Source: Muscardinus avellanarius (Eukaryota > Chordata > Mammalia > Rodentia > Gliridae). Taken from it: a DNA stretch of 64,000 nt. Positions 52,701-55,799 of the stretch are shown here, piece after piece. Below the pieces are notes generated by a model. That model ran no database searches. It was not told the origin of the DNA and saw only the letters and a list, made by a program, of their open reading frames with translations. The translations under genes and the position numbers were made by a program. Positions within the stretch are counted from its first letter, which is position 1. The number at the start of each line of letters is the position of its first letter. The stretch covers positions 126,009,721 through 126,073,720 of the forward strand of contig OY726559.1 of NCBI GenBank assembly GCA_963383645.1, read 5' to 3'.

Positions 52701-54424
52701 CCTCAGAAATCATGTTATAATCCTGTGCACATTTCTTTGCAGAATTCTGCAAAAACTTTAGGAATTCAGTAACTTCTTCATTCACATGTTTTTTCATTTC
52801 CTGATTATAAAAAAGTAGACATGTCTTAGAATAAAATGTTTCACTAAAAAGACAACTACTTTTCAATCACTGCTCTAATAATTTGGATTTTAATTAAAGT
52901 ATGAAATGCAAAGCAGAAACCACAAAGAAAAAATTAATAAAAATTCTAGGAGGAGGGGTGTGTAGCTCAATGGTAGAGCACAGGCTTGGCACATATGAGG
53001 CTCTGGGTTTAATCAGTTAACAAAACCAAAACCAAAAAACTAAATTTTAAAACTCCACAAAAAAAAGTCAGGCATGATGGCACACACTTGTAATCCCAGC
53101 GCTTGGGAGGCTGAGACAGGAGGATCACACAGGTTTGAAGCCAGTCTCAGCTACCTAGTGGGGCTCTCAGCAACTTAAGTGAGACCCGGTTTTCAAATAA
53201 CGTACAAAATAGATCTGGGAATATAGCCCAAAGACAGAAAAATCCCTGGGTTCCACCCCCAGGACCACCCAAAACAACAACAACAAAAAGCTCCACAAAA
53301 ACAGAAAATATATTTGAAAAAAATTAAAAGACAAGCCAGGTGTGGCGGCGCACGCTTGTAATCCCCAGGCTTGGGAGACAAAGACAGGAGGATCACGTAG
53401 GTTCGAAGCCAGCCACGCTGGCTTAAGAGACCCTGTTTCCAAATAAAATATAAGTCTGGGAGTATAGCCCAAAGGTAGAATGGCTTCCAGGAATCCAGGA
53501 ACCCTAGTACCATCCAAAAAAAAAAAAAAAAAAAAGAAGAAAAAAAAGAAGAAGAAGAAAAGACAAACACTCCAGTAAAAAAAAAAAATGAGTAAACAAT
53601 ATGAATATGCCAAGATACAAAAGAAGTAAAAAATGGCTAATGGATACAGGAAACATACTTAAGTTTCATTAATAATCAATATAAGGTAAATTAAGGCAAA
53701 ATAAAAATCACCATTTCCCAATATCCAATTAGAGGTAGTGGTAGTAACAAACTTTTTGTAGAAAAATTTATCCAGGTGTAACTGCAGATAAGAGCTTTAA
53801 AACATTTTTTATTAGACAATTTCATTTTTGACAATTTATTATAAGAAAGCAAGCACAAATACGAAAATAAATTTTGCTAAAAAGACACTCAGCACAGTAT
53901 CACTTACTTGAGAATTTGGAATCCACTAACAATATAAAGTCCTATAGTTAGTATTTAAGATAGCTCCAGAGAGATATGCTCTGAGGTAGAGCAAAAAGCC
54001 TTAACTATATTTATATAATAGAACCAACAAAACAGTGCTTTGTCAAGTAAATTCTTTACTTTTTAGTTTTTGTGAACATGATTGTACCTAAAATAAAATA
54101 AAATAGAATATTTCCTGGTTTTTAATACTTATTTTATTGAAGCTGAACAATATAATACATACCAAATATTGCAAGTATTCATTTTTATTTATCCCAACAG
54201 TTTTGGAATTTGCAGAAATCTTTGCATATTTAACCAACAAGTCCACATAACTCCTCTGCTCTCTCTGTGAGAAACGAGAGAAATGAGGATAAGGAACTCT
54301 TGGTTTTGGAAGAAGAACCATTCCAACTGTGGTTTTAACTTTTTCCTCTGCTTGAGTTGCTGAACTAACTGTAGGCTCATTTTCTACAGAACTTGCTGAG
54401 GCATTCAATTTTTCCCCTATACGT
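13719..54424 (-). CDS. ICE2: ICE2 (NARG2) gene, 13 3'-terminal coding exons; 5' exons outside window
   Basis: Little elongation complex subunit 2, a nuclear protein that works with ICE1 and ELL-type factors to promote Pol II transcription of snRNA genes (established for the family). Thirteen exons were joined by eye on AG/GT borders: 54163-54424, 52681-52800, 47434-47571, 46377-46493, 46046-46205, 44930-45111, 37344-38340, 36776-36951, 30696-30825, 24501-24585, 23028-23078, 18598-18856, 13719-13847. They total 2806 nt, or 934 codons plus stop after one leading base, and phase is kept at every junction. The product matches the recalled human protein almost throughout, including motifs such as [26 protein letters not shown] and the C-terminal KRKIT. 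The human protein is 982 aa, so about 49 N-terminal residues are missing. I looked on the minus strand up to 64000 for their exons and found none. There is no frameshift or premature stop, so the gene looks functional. Confidence 0.96.
14130..14338 (+). repeat. B1-dID SINE, long subfamily, sense
   Basis: 'aggccaggcgtgatgtcgca' to 'tatccctagtaccac'. Close to consensus. Confidence 0.9.
14339..14611 (+). other. Polypurine (A/G) tract in ICE2 intron
   Basis: About 14340-14575 is overwhelmingly A and G on the plus strand, with repeated aagaaa/gagaa units. No coding capacity. Confidence 0.7.
14612..14834 (+). repeat. B1-dID SINE, ID-intact subfamily, sense
   Basis: 'agctgggtgtggtggcgcac' to 'catccccagacccgc' plus poly(A). 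Confidence 0.88.
14835..15310. other. ICE2 intron, unique sequence
   Basis: GC-richer than the surroundings. No splice-bounded ICE2 exon or other gene recognised. Confidence 0.5.
15311..15520 (+). repeat. B1-dID SINE, ID-intact subfamily, sense
   Basis: 'aagccaggcatggtggcaca' to 'ccattcccagtacccccc' with part of the ID tail deleted. Confidence 0.85.
15723..15772 (+). repeat. (TG)n microsatellite
   Basis: About 25 uninterrupted TG units. Confidence 0.97.
16102..16312 (+). repeat. B1-dID SINE, short subfamily, sense
   Basis: Body from 'gctgggcgtggtggtgcacg'; the flank 'tatttattctg' occurs on both sides. Confidence 0.9.
16441..16498 (+). repeat. GT-rich/poly(G) low-complexity tract
   Basis: (TG)n passing into GCGC and G runs at the tail of an antisense SINE. 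Confidence 0.85.
16482..16636 (-). repeat. B1-dID SINE, antisense, truncated
   Basis: 'gactgaactcagggatcttc' to 'tgtctcagcctcccaact'. The B1 5' end is missing. Confidence 0.72.
16656..16867 (+). repeat. B1-dID SINE, short subfamily, sense
   Basis: Clear target-site duplication aaattattttagtgt at both ends, with a long poly(A). Confidence 0.93.
17167..17373 (+). repeat. B1-dID SINE, short subfamily, sense
   Basis: 'gccgggcatggtggcgcagg' to 'ggaatcccagtaccacc' plus poly(A). Confidence 0.92.
17374..18597. other. ICE2 intron, AT-rich unique sequence
   Basis: No repeat or additional exon recognised. Confidence 0.5.
18598..18856 (-). CDS. ICE2: ICE2 exon, end of C-terminal domain ([14 protein letters not shown] ... 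AIPQK)
   Basis: 259-bp exon: one base completes Ser, then 86 codons in phase 0, acceptor ...atttag and donor gtaagg. It encodes [20 protein letters not shown] and [17 protein letters not shown], strongly conserved. The last six residues before the donor (GPAIPQ) differ from the recalled human version, which is expected in this variable tail. Confidence 0.96.
19312..19489 (+). repeat. B1-dID SINE, sense
   Basis: 'aggcgagtgtggtggcacac' to 'taatccctagtaccaa'. The ID box A-like part is well kept ('gcagctcagcagtagaatgc'). Confidence 0.85.
19540..19790 (+). repeat. MIR SINE fossil
   Basis: 'aagtactgaatatttatcat', 'ttctcattaaatcctccaca' and 'gagaagcaatttgctcaaag' follow the MIR core in order. Confidence 0.65.
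19790..20287. other. ICE2 intron, unique sequence
   Basis: AT-rich, no gene seen. Confidence 0.5.
20288..20337 (+). repeat. (AT)n microsatellite
   Basis: About 24 AT units at the tail side of the next antisense SINE. Confidence 0.97.
20338..20526 (-). repeat. B1-dID SINE, ID-intact subfamily, antisense
   Basis: 'atgggtctggggatggaacc' to 'gccaccatgcccagct'. Confidence 0.87.
20527..20660 (-). repeat. B1 part of a second antisense SINE
   Basis: 'tttgaaaaagggtctcactg' to 'ctccaccatgcttggg'. Probably the remainder of a SINE hit by the 20338 insertion. Confidence 0.75.
20661..21016 (-). repeat. Old B1-like SINE, antisense, split by 20723-20925
   Basis: 'gagatggggtctcactatgc' before and 'tgtgccactctgcctggt' after the nested SINE belong together, with the phrase 'aggctagttttc' / 'caagctagttttaaac' at the break. 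Confidence 0.6.
20723..20925 (-). repeat. B1-dID SINE, antisense, nested
   Basis: 'ttttggtactggaatttgaa' to 'accaccacgcctggct'. Confidence 0.8.
21105..21860 (+). mobile_element. Possible ERVL-MaLR (MLT1-like) LTR remnant, split by a SINE
   Basis: Both flanks of the SINE at 21268-21469 contain phrases seen in MLT1-type LTRs (e.g. 'gcaaatgttaggttacatgg', 'ctggcctctagaagacacaa', 'ctgtgtgacaattcgttaga'). A solitary, degraded LTR remnant with no viral coding sequence. Confidence 0.5.
21268..21469 (-). repeat. B1-dID SINE, ID-intact subfamily, antisense
   Basis: Tail (TTTTA)n at 21245-21270. Inserted in the MLT1-like remnant. Confidence 0.85.
21861..21935 (+). repeat. Stand-alone ID element
   Basis: 'aggctggggataaagcacag' through 'gaggctctgggttcaagtac': tRNA-Ala-derived A and B boxes without a B1 head, with a GGAAA-rich tail. 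Confidence 0.7.
21936..22329. other. ICE2 intron, unique sequence
   Basis: Nothing callable beyond a short TATA run. Confidence 0.45.
22330..22820 (+). mobile_element. ERVL-MaLR (MLT1-like) LTR remnant
   Basis: The 3' part ('gaggagacaataaatttgta', 'ggaatttgttatacaggcaa', ending 'aggaaactaatacaa') follows the MLT1 LTR end closely. It includes an internal direct repeat 'gattctgagatgaggagatt' / 'gattctgagatgaagagatt' (22419 and 22462). No coding sequence. Confidence 0.6.
23028..23078 (-). CDS. ICE2: ICE2 micro-sized exon ([16 protein letters not shown])
   Basis: 51-bp exon, acceptor ...ttgatag and donor gtaagt. One base completes Lys, then 16 codons, and two bases of a Ser codon continue in the next exon. 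It was found by phase and by similarity to the human sequence, not by an open frame. The strong donor compensates for its small size. Confidence 0.94.
23383..23493 (+). mobile_element. Possible MLT1-like LTR 5' fragment
   Basis: 'aattaattccccccaaaact' and 'gactgattgtggacaggata'-like wording recalls the start of an MLT1 LTR. It is cut by the antisense SINE at 23495. Confidence 0.35.
23495..23716 (-). repeat. B1-dID SINE, ID-intact subfamily, antisense
   Basis: 'tgcaggtctgggaatgtaac' to 'caccatcgcatccggct'. Confidence 0.87.
23838..24046 (+). repeat. B1-dID SINE, long subfamily, sense
   Basis: 'agccaggcatggtggtgcac' to 'catccctagtacccccc'. Forms an inverted pair with the SINE at 23495. Confidence 0.9.
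24501..24585 (-). CDS. ICE2: ICE2 exon ([14 protein letters not shown] ... KISAL)
   Basis: 85-bp exon too short to appear as an independent open frame. Acceptor ...ttttag, donor gtaaga. Two bases complete Gly, then 27 codons and two bases of a Lys codon. It encodes [20 protein letters not shown], an exact family match. Confidence 0.95.
24586..25198. other. ICE2 intron, AT-rich unique sequence
   Basis: Nothing recognised; short open frames here are chance. Confidence 0.5.
25199..25404 (-). repeat. B1 + full-length ID SINE, antisense
   Basis: The ID part keeps the full tRNA-like length on the minus strand ('gtggtagagcacttgcttag' ... 'gggttcaattcccagtac'), unlike the shortened ID of most copies here. 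Confidence 0.82.
25512..25704 (-). repeat. B1-dID SINE, antisense
   Basis: 'ggggatactggggattgaca' to 'ccaccaagcctagct'. Confidence 0.78.
25920..26142 (-). repeat. B1-dID SINE, long subfamily, antisense
   Basis: 'gtggtactcgagggtagaac' to 'gccaccccgcctggct'. Confidence 0.86.
26143..26869. other. ICE2 intron, unique sequence
   Basis: Non-coding. No feature recognised apart from an (A)n run at 26219. Confidence 0.5.
26870..26965 (+). repeat. ID tail of a SINE, sense, 5'-truncated
   Basis: 'atagggctggaagtatagct' to 'ccatccccaataccgc' with an AAATAAAAAG tail. Confidence 0.8.
26966..27394. other. ICE2 intron, unique sequence
   Basis: No gene or repeat recognised. Confidence 0.5.
27395..27565 (-). 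repeat. B1-dID SINE, antisense, old
   Basis: 'aaggactgaacttaggggca' to 'tagctggattacaggt'. Confidence 0.68.
28070..28520 (+). mobile_element. MER5A-like hAT fossil split by a SINE
   Basis: 28090-28156 ('agtggtcctctgaatatgat') and 28401-28515 ('aaaatgcaaagtcctagtcc', 'tattaagtcagattctttag') form one MER5A-like element. The SINE at 28157-28400 sits inside and duplicates caacctcagaatattt. Confidence 0.6.
28157..28400 (-). repeat. B1-dID SINE, long subfamily, antisense
   Basis: Flanked by the 16-bp duplication caacctcagaatattt (28141-28156, 28401-28416). Its tail is (TTTA)n at 28152-28199. Confidence 0.93.
28619..29010 (+). repeat. Sense SINE split by a younger sense SINE
   Basis: Outer element is 28619-28724 plus 28926-29010. 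The inner insertion duplicates aagaacctatttcaa / aagaacctgtttcaa. Confidence 0.78.
28725..28925 (+). repeat. B1-dID SINE, ID-intact subfamily, sense, nested
   Basis: 'gccgggcatggtgcacatgc' to 'catccccaataccaccc'. Confidence 0.85.
29025..29105 (+). repeat. ID-like element, full tRNA-like length
   Basis: 'tatacctcagctgtaggcac', 'ttgcctagcacatgcaggcc' and 'ctgggttctatccccc' give the A box, anticodon-arm region and B box. Confidence 0.65.
29262..29462 (+). repeat. B1-dID SINE, sense
   Basis: 'tagccaggcgtggtggcaca' to 'ttccatccccagcaaaac'. Confidence 0.85.
29556..29754 (-). repeat. B1-dID SINE, antisense
   Basis: 'ttttgtggtactaaggactg' to 'cttgtcccaccaagcttg'. Confidence 0.8.
29755..30266. other. 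ICE2 intron, unique sequence
   Basis: Contains a possible degraded ID around 29860-29910 ('aggctcagcacacagagctt'), otherwise nothing callable. Confidence 0.45.
30267..30460 (+). repeat. B1-dID SINE, short subfamily, sense, near consensus
   Basis: 'gccgggcgtggtggcgcacg' head, 'gctggcgtaagagaccctgt' and the altered tail 'ccaggaaccccagtaccacc'. Among the least diverged copies here. Confidence 0.93.
30696..30825 (-). CDS. ICE2: ICE2 exon ([13 protein letters not shown] ... CSFYV)
   Basis: 130-bp exon, 43 codons plus one base, acceptor ...gttgcag and donor gtaagc. It encodes [20 protein letters not shown], part of the conserved C-terminal NARG2 domain. It lies between two sense SINEs, the nearer (30917-31153) starting 92 bp upstream of the acceptor. 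Confidence 0.96.
30917..31153 (+). repeat. B1-dID SINE, sense, with (AAATA)n tail
   Basis: Body to 'cccccagtaccac'; tail of nine or so AAATA units at 31109-31153. Confidence 0.9.
31154..32095. other. ICE2 intron with an isolated antisense ID
   Basis: 31732-31790 is an antisense ID element ('ggtgctggggatggaaccca', 'ataggcaagcaccccgccac'). The rest is unique. Confidence 0.6.
32109..33107 (-). mobile_element. L1 3' fragment with 5' inversion (twin priming)
   Basis: 32109-32514 is antisense L1 3' sequence ('tgtgcttggctgatctcact' is a familiar antisense phrase). 32515-33107 is sense L1 ORF2 C-terminus and 3' end, including a 93-codon open stretch at 32640-32921 with the L1 ORF2-like phrase [16 protein letters not shown]. 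Both pieces meet in L1 coordinates at 'acaaaatcatg'. Flanks share ttgtaaaattta (about 32096-32108 and 33108-33120), the target-site duplication. This is the product expected from twin-primed reverse transcription, inserted on the minus strand. Inactive. Confidence 0.82.
33121..33256 (+). mobile_element. MER5A-like hAT fossil
   Basis: 'agcagtgattactaaatgta', 'tgttaaaatgtacaatctag' and a matching end 'actttgagtagtaag' fit a diverged MER5A. It lies directly after the L1 insertion. Confidence 0.45.
33517..33712 (-). repeat. B1-dID SINE, short subfamily, antisense
   Basis: 'tggtggtactggagatggaa' to 'gccaccacgcccgg'. Confidence 0.9.
33713..33762 (+). repeat. (GTAT)n microsatellite
   Basis: About eleven ATGT units directly after a SINE 5' end. 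Confidence 0.95.
33763..34182. other. ICE2 intron, unique sequence
   Basis: An open frame at 33877-34389 runs from here into a SINE. It has no family match and no splice support, so it is regarded as non-coding. Confidence 0.5.
34183..34381 (-). repeat. B1-dID SINE, ID-intact subfamily, antisense
   Basis: G run, 'gctgaggttgaacccagagc' to 'gacaccatgcctggct'. Confidence 0.85.
34382..35184. other. ICE2 intron with an isolated ID
   Basis: 34710-34785 is a sense ID-like element ('tgggaatgtaactcagtggc' to 'atctctagtccccc'). The remainder is unique. Confidence 0.55.
35185..35480 (-). mobile_element. L1-type 3' end fragment, antisense
   Basis: Begins 'tttattggtgcattgtagtc', the complement of the '...caccaataaa' L1 3' end, and continues with a C-rich stretch (35280-35310). 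Truncated and diverged. Confidence 0.6.
35529..35563 (+). repeat. (CT)n/poly(T) microsatellite
   Basis: About eleven CT units followed by a T run. Confidence 0.95.
35634..35825 (+). repeat. B1-dID SINE, sense, old
   Basis: 'ttgggcatgatgacacatgc' to 'ctcaatccccaatacc'. The B1 half is extended by 'gtgaaaccctaagcaactta'. Confidence 0.8.
35898..36082 (-). repeat. B1-dID SINE, short subfamily, antisense
   Basis: 'ttggtggtactggggttcct' to 'gccaccacgcctggtt'. Confidence 0.9.
36195..36395 (+). repeat. B1-dID SINE, short subfamily, sense
   Basis: 'agctgggtgtggtgacgcac' to 'ggaaccccagtaccacc'. Inverted pair with the previous SINE; attttttaaa-like flanks. Confidence 0.92.
36396..36775. other. ICE2 intron, unique sequence next to exon
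   Basis: AT-rich; contains only the donor of the exon at 36776. Confidence 0.5.
36776..36951 (-). CDS. ICE2: ICE2 exon, start of C-terminal domain ([11 protein letters not shown] ... KKIRR)
   Basis: 176-bp exon. The first two bases finish an Arg codon split from the large exon, followed by 58 codons. Acceptor is ...tataaag and donor gtaagt. It encodes [20 protein letters not shown] and a basic run SKKRKKIRR that could act as a nuclear localisation signal (inference). Separated from the large exon by a 392-bp intron. Confidence 0.96.
37344..38340 (-). CDS. ICE2: ICE2 large central exon ([10 protein letters not shown] ... FQKPKG)
   Basis: 997-bp exon (332 codons plus one base), acceptor ...ctttcaag and donor gtaagt. 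The first half is low-complexity, acidic and Ser/Thr/Pro-rich ([15 protein letters not shown] near the start) and is probably disordered. Around 37714-37755 an acidic serine cluster precedes CLIIDIE, which resembles a SUMO-interacting motif. The distal part ([20 protein letters not shown], then [17 protein letters not shown]) is strongly conserved and leads into the C-terminal NARG2 domain. An open antisense frame at 37481-38095 is a shadow. Confidence 0.97.
38500..38731 (+). repeat. B1-dID SINE, long subfamily, sense
   Basis: 'agccgggcatagtggtgcat' to 'cacccccagtacaacc' with a 10-bp insertion in the ID part ('cccagtagccctgagg'). Confidence 0.9.
38886..39085 (+). repeat. B1-dID SINE, long subfamily, sense
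   Basis: 'agacagacatggtggcacat' to 'ttccatccccaagacc'. Confidence 0.87.
39086..39932. other. ICE2 intron, unique sequence
   Basis: 39170-39440 has near-even base composition but no exon with matching phase. No feature recognised. Confidence 0.45.
39933..40125 (+). repeat. B1-dID SINE, sense
   Basis: 'agctgagtgtggtggcttat' to 'cgattcccagtaacac'. Confidence 0.82.
40126..40515 (+). mobile_element. L1 3' UTR fragment, sense
   Basis: Starts 'ggaaaatggatgaaactgga' (about 40149), a typical L1 ORF2/3'-end phrase, and ends 'tgcaatgcaccaataaagtc'. It directly follows a sense SINE at 39933-40125. Confidence 0.75.
40516..41231. other. ICE2 intron, AT-rich sequence
   Basis: Short open frames on both strands have no match. 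Possibly old L1 debris but not callable. Confidence 0.4.
41232..41400 (+). repeat. B1-dID SINE, ID-intact subfamily, sense, 5'-truncated
   Basis: 'gcatcccagtacttgggaga' to 'taatccctagtaccac'. A further ID-like tail follows at 41440-41505 ('gaactgggggtgtaacttgg'). Confidence 0.8.
41506..42171. other. ICE2 intron, unique sequence
   Basis: 41640-42160 is balanced in composition and may be an old repeat. No gene evidence. Confidence 0.4.
42172..42383 (-). repeat. B1-dID SINE, long subfamily, antisense
   Basis: Target-site duplication taggtagatt on both sides. Confidence 0.92.
42428..42655 (+). repeat. B1-dID SINE, long subfamily, sense
   Basis: Exact 17-bp duplication aagaataaacataagaa (42411-42427 and 42656-42672). 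Only 44 bp from the antisense SINE before it. Confidence 0.95.
42830..43135 (+). repeat. L2 3'-end fossil
   Basis: 'cacttcattcaagtctctgt', 'ttatcattatctgccttgtt' and 'taataaatatttgtagaatg' with a final aatgaatg repeat follow the L2 3' end. Confidence 0.75.
43195..43400 (+). repeat. MIR SINE fossil
   Basis: 'ccattttacagatgagcaaa' and 'aatttgtccaaggtcacata' are hallmark MIR phrases. Confidence 0.75.
43540..43680 (+). repeat. MIR-like fossil, partial
   Basis: 'actgaggcttagggaagtta' and 'agttgcctaaagtctagg' resemble the MIR 3' half. It ends at the microsatellite at 43684. Confidence 0.5.
43684..43774 (+). repeat. (GA)n(TG)n compound microsatellite
   Basis: About 18 GA units, a short interruption, then about 22 TG units. 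Confidence 0.97.
43922..44105 (-). repeat. B1-dID SINE, antisense
   Basis: 'tatgctggggattgaaaaca' to 'ggcaccatgcccggca'. Confidence 0.82.
44252..44375 (-). repeat. B1-dID SINE, antisense, truncated
   Basis: 'tccactgagctataccccag' to 'gggactacagatatgtaac', inside the old L1. Confidence 0.75.
44430..44625 (-). repeat. B1-dID SINE, antisense
   Basis: 'cttgtggtgctgagaattag' to 'gcaccaccacactggctt', inside the old L1. Confidence 0.8.
44930..45111 (-). CDS. ICE2: ICE2 exon ([12 protein letters not shown] ... YISEMD)
   Basis: 182-bp exon: two bases complete a Gly codon, then 60 codons, ending in phase 0. Acceptor is ...ttttaag and donor gtatgt. It encodes [20 protein letters not shown], typical of ICE2. 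The following intron (6.6 kb) contains SINEs, MIR and L2 fossils and two microsatellites. Confidence 0.94.
45338..45526 (-). repeat. B1-dID SINE, antisense
   Basis: 'ttttggtaccagggattgag' to 'gccaccacccctggctc'. Confidence 0.82.
45527..46045. other. ICE2 intron, unique sequence
   Basis: Nothing recognised. Confidence 0.5.
46046..46205 (-). CDS. ICE2: ICE2 exon ([11 protein letters not shown] ... QVIPVE)
   Basis: 160-bp exon of 53 codons plus one base. Acceptor is ...tttcag. The donor gtttgt is non-consensus at +3 and is the weakest of the set, but the phase (g|gt giving Gly) and the human match PVxGSKPVKV support it. It contains [20 protein letters not shown], highly conserved in ICE2. Confidence 0.94.
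46377..46493 (-). CDS. ICE2: ICE2 exon ([14 protein letters not shown] ... AEAMHC)
   Basis: 117-bp, 39-codon exon, phase 0/0, acceptor ...tttag and donor gtaagt. It is separated from the next exon by an intron of only 171 bp, the shortest in the window. Confidence 0.94.
46872..47083 (+). repeat. B1-dID SINE, ID-intact subfamily, sense
   Basis: 'tggccaggtgtggcgcacgc' to 'tccatccccagtactgc'. Confidence 0.87.
47185..47385 (-). repeat. B1-dID SINE, antisense
   Basis: 'gtggtgctagggattgaact' to 'gtgtgcacctccatgatg'. About 50 bp from the ICE2 donor at 47434. Confidence 0.8.
47434..47571 (-). CDS. ICE2: ICE2 exon (QILRACIEQ ... KTLLAL)
   Basis: 138-bp, 46-codon exon, phase 0/0, acceptor ...cctag and donor gtaagg. 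The residues [20 protein letters not shown] are readily matched to ICE2. There is no internal stop in the coding frame. Confidence 0.95.
47572..48317. other. ICE2 intron, AT-rich unique sequence
   Basis: Nothing recognised. Confidence 0.5.
48318..48508 (+). repeat. B1-dID SINE, short subfamily, sense
   Basis: 'cagtcaggtgtggtggcaca' to 'ggaaccccagtaaaac'. Confidence 0.88.
48740..49523 (+). promoter_or_regulatory. L1-type 5' UTR/promoter region of copy 1
   Basis: CpG-containing, GC-richer than its surroundings. The YY1-like motif AAGATGGCG is at 48753-48761, 14 bases from the 5' end, as in other mammalian L1 promoters. A hairpin with 9-bp arms agcggggct/agccccgct and a 4-base loop follows at 48771-48792. 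Two imperfectly repeated modules are visible, one around 'cagcgccatactgcc' / 'ggcgccatattgcc' and one around 'actccctggg'. Confidence 0.7.
49524..50441 (+). CDS. L1 ORF1p-like RNA-binding protein, copy 1, intact (305 aa)
   Basis: Retrotransposon nucleic-acid-binding chaperone of the L1 ORF1p family, which trimerises on element RNA in cytoplasmic particles (family knowledge). ATG at 49524 is chosen because its context (atcATGg) has A at -3 and G at +4; the open frame continues upstream to a non-ATG codon. About residues 30-115 are a coiled coil containing the RhxxhE trimerisation motif RLDHME at 72-77. An RRM-like part follows (LRIIGIEEG about 120-128), then the C-terminal domain with [19 protein letters not shown] and YPAKLSIK. 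Human ORF1p is 338 aa, so this is slightly short at the N-terminus. An out-of-frame ATG precedes it at 49515. Confidence 0.92.
   Translation: MGKINNNGAMNAHNPTTSEPNKTENQGFLENQIRKITVEIIEVLRKEFRESQKKIKDAINEVKASIQSTNNRLDHMENRISLLDDDHSKNERIVSNLEKNIRQQESDIEQIWAHFKRANLRIIGIEEGKESETKGINNLFKEVIAENFPNIEQEVDTQVQETYRTPFRQDRRRESPRHIIVKMTNVEAKQRILKATKTKGQLTFRGKPIRITPDFPNQVMRARRAWSNIFQTLKENNFQPKISYPAKLSIKLDGEIRSFHDKQKLKEFMSSKSALEKILKEINYKEEIGNTHQNQRNKIFHPTDN
50640..51140 (-). repeat. Antisense L1 ORF2-like segment inside copy 1
   Basis: On the plus strand the phrases 'atttaggtcttttatctatt', 'gagttaatatttgtatatgg' and 'gtagctttatatagtttgaa' follow the familiar reverse complement of mammalian L1 ORF2, in the same order. 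The segment is therefore inverted relative to ORF1 in the same element and carries no usable ORF2. The corresponding part of copy 2 is about 60500-61000. Confidence 0.75.
51365..51418 (+). promoter_or_regulatory. G-rich tract in L1-type 3' UTR, copy 1
   Basis: Several runs of three or four G separated by short spacers could form a G-quadruplex. Such tracts are a conserved feature of mammalian L1 3' UTRs. The equivalent in copy 2 is at 61221-61275, and its complement is seen at 11225-11275. Confidence 0.6.
51870..52490 (+). mobile_element. Ancient DNA transposon fossil (Tigger/mariner-like)
   Basis: Starts 'cagcggtcaccctttatctg' and includes 'tttcactttccacagtttta' and 'caattcataagctttaaatt', phrases typical of an old mammalian cut-and-paste family. 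The far end ('attctccatgaatggtgggg') is roughly complementary to the start, as for terminal inverted repeats. The exact family was not determined. No open frame. Confidence 0.6.
52681..52800 (-). CDS. ICE2: ICE2 exon (EMKKHVNEE ... DARLFTE)
   Basis: 120-bp, 40-codon exon, phase 0 at both ends. Acceptor is ...aatcag; the donor is gtaaaa, weaker than the usual gtaagt. It encodes a helical stretch ([21 protein letters not shown]) conserved in human ICE2. The next intron downstream (5.1 kb) holds the first ORF1-only L1 derivative in opposite orientation. Confidence 0.95.
52950..53025 (+). repeat. Stand-alone ID element, sense
   Basis: 'gtgtagctcaatggtagagc', 'acaggcttggcacatatgag' and 'gctctgggtttaatc': tRNA-like with A and B boxes; followed by an AAACC-rich tail. 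Confidence 0.78.
53067..53275 (+). repeat. B1-dID SINE, long subfamily, sense
   Basis: 'agtcaggcatgatggcacac' to 'caggaccacccaaaacaac'. Confidence 0.88.
53334..53540 (+). repeat. B1-dID SINE, short subfamily, sense
   Basis: 'aagccaggtgtggcggcgca' to 'ggaaccctagtaccatcc'. Direct neighbour of the previous copy. Confidence 0.9.
53605..53960 (+). mobile_element. Old L1 fragment, sense, degraded
   Basis: 'aaatggctaatggatacagg' and 'aaaaatcaccatttcccaat' resemble the ORF2 3' region of older L1 subfamilies. Heavily mutated, no open frame. Confidence 0.5.
54163..54424 (-). CDS. ICE2: ICE2 exon, N-terminal region (RIGEKLN ... NEYLQYL)
   Basis: 262-bp exon with acceptor ...ttccag and donor gtatgt. 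It starts with one base finishing a codon from the missing upstream exon, followed by 87 codons. Residues read [12 protein letters not shown] at the start and end NKNEYLQYL. The middle carries [19 protein letters not shown] and [16 protein letters not shown], a basic/aromatic stretch well conserved in ICE2. The intron upstream exceeds 9.5 kb and contains the second ORF1-only L1 derivative. Confidence 0.94.
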
Positions 54425-55799
54425 CTGGAAAAAAAAAATACAATTTACAAATATGTGCTTTTCACATGAAGATTACTATCATGAAACTTCATGAATTTCA
54501 ATCACAAGGAGAATATATCATGATTAAGAAAGTCAATTCTGGATTATTATCTGCCACCTGCATTTTGATGTTTAGTCATTTAGTATAGATTAAGTATTTT
54601 GTAGGAAAGAAACACATTGAAAACTTACCTTCAACTACCTGATGAGACATACTTACTACACTAGTTATTCTATCTAGATGGAAGTTTTCCCCCTTTATTG
54701 AAAAGGGGGAAATCATTCTTGCCAGTTATATTCATGTTTACATTTTATTACTCTAGTTGTTTTTTCATGCTTATATTTTTCAGTAAGTTCTACCAGTTAA
54801 TATAGTGAACAAGATAAAAGAACAAGATAAAAACAAGGTCAGAAGCTTGAAGTTGATGAGTTCACCAAGATTGTACATTTTCTGGTTTGCTTTGCTTAGC
54901 TCAAGAATAAAAAAGAAATTTCCAACAATTGTATGGAAGCAGAAGAGGTTTTAGAAAAGTTGTATAATCCGCTATAACTCAGGGAAATGTCTCTATGCTT
55001 CTTATGGATTCAAAATAAAAATCCTGGCCTATTTATAATAAATTCACTAGAAGAAAATATATTAATTAGCTAGAAATCCTATCAGATTTTTTTATAAAGT
55101 GCTACCTCCAATCTTAAAAAAGTGGCCTTATCATCTCGATTAAGGCAAATGACCATAAATTTCTTATCTTGTTCATGTTTCAATCCTTACTATTCAGTTA
55201 CTGTTATCTCAATTCTCAAAAAGAGGATTTAGAATTTCAACAAAAACCACGTTTTGTCCTCTGCCACTCTAATTTCCACCAGTCATTGTTCCTATGACTT
55301 AGCTCCAAATAAAATAATCGACAGAGAAAGAAAAACCAATAAGATGGATGTCTGTTGATTCACTCTATATTCCTCCATGCATTAATATTTGCTGATGTGT
55401 ACATGTGCTAGCCTGTGCTATGTTCTAGAGGACACAAGGAAGGCTCAACATTGTATAATCCCCGCTCTCCAGACCTTAAGATCTAGTGGGTCAGAGAAGT
55501 ATATGGGGAAGAAAGAAAAGTAAGTATGTTTATCAATACACTGCTACTATGGAGATCTGAGATTTGCAAATTGAAAGTACCAAATAGTTAGCTAAGAAGA
55601 GTGCTAAGGATATAAGGATCAGGGATTAAGAGGGAAAAAGGAAGGGAGGAGACATATGCAGAGTAGTAGTTCTCAATCCTGGGTGTTAATTCCTTCAGAG
55701 CATTTTGGAAAACTGTAGGTACAGGTGATTGTTACAAAAGAGAAGTTTAAAAGCATTTAGAGGTGAGGAATATTAGAGGCCTACATTGTGTGACACTCT
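54425..55799. other. ICE2 intron, unique sequence with old debris
   Basis: 55370-55560 recalls an old L2/L3-type repeat ('gctagcctgtgctatgttct'). No ICE2 exon in phase found. Confidence 0.45.
55655..55760 (+). mobile_element. Possible MER5-like hAT fragment
   Basis: 'gtagttctcaatcctgggtg' followed by 'tacaggtgattgttac' resembles the start of MER5. Short and diverged. Confidence 0.35.

Noticed and set aside
52950..53025. Possible functional tRNA gene
   Set aside because: Has A- and B-box-like sequence but is an ID retroelement: the acceptor stem does not pair and it ends in an A-rich tail.
53167..53613. 148-codon minus-strand frame
   Set aside because: Made of two SINEs plus a poly(A)-derived phenylalanine run.
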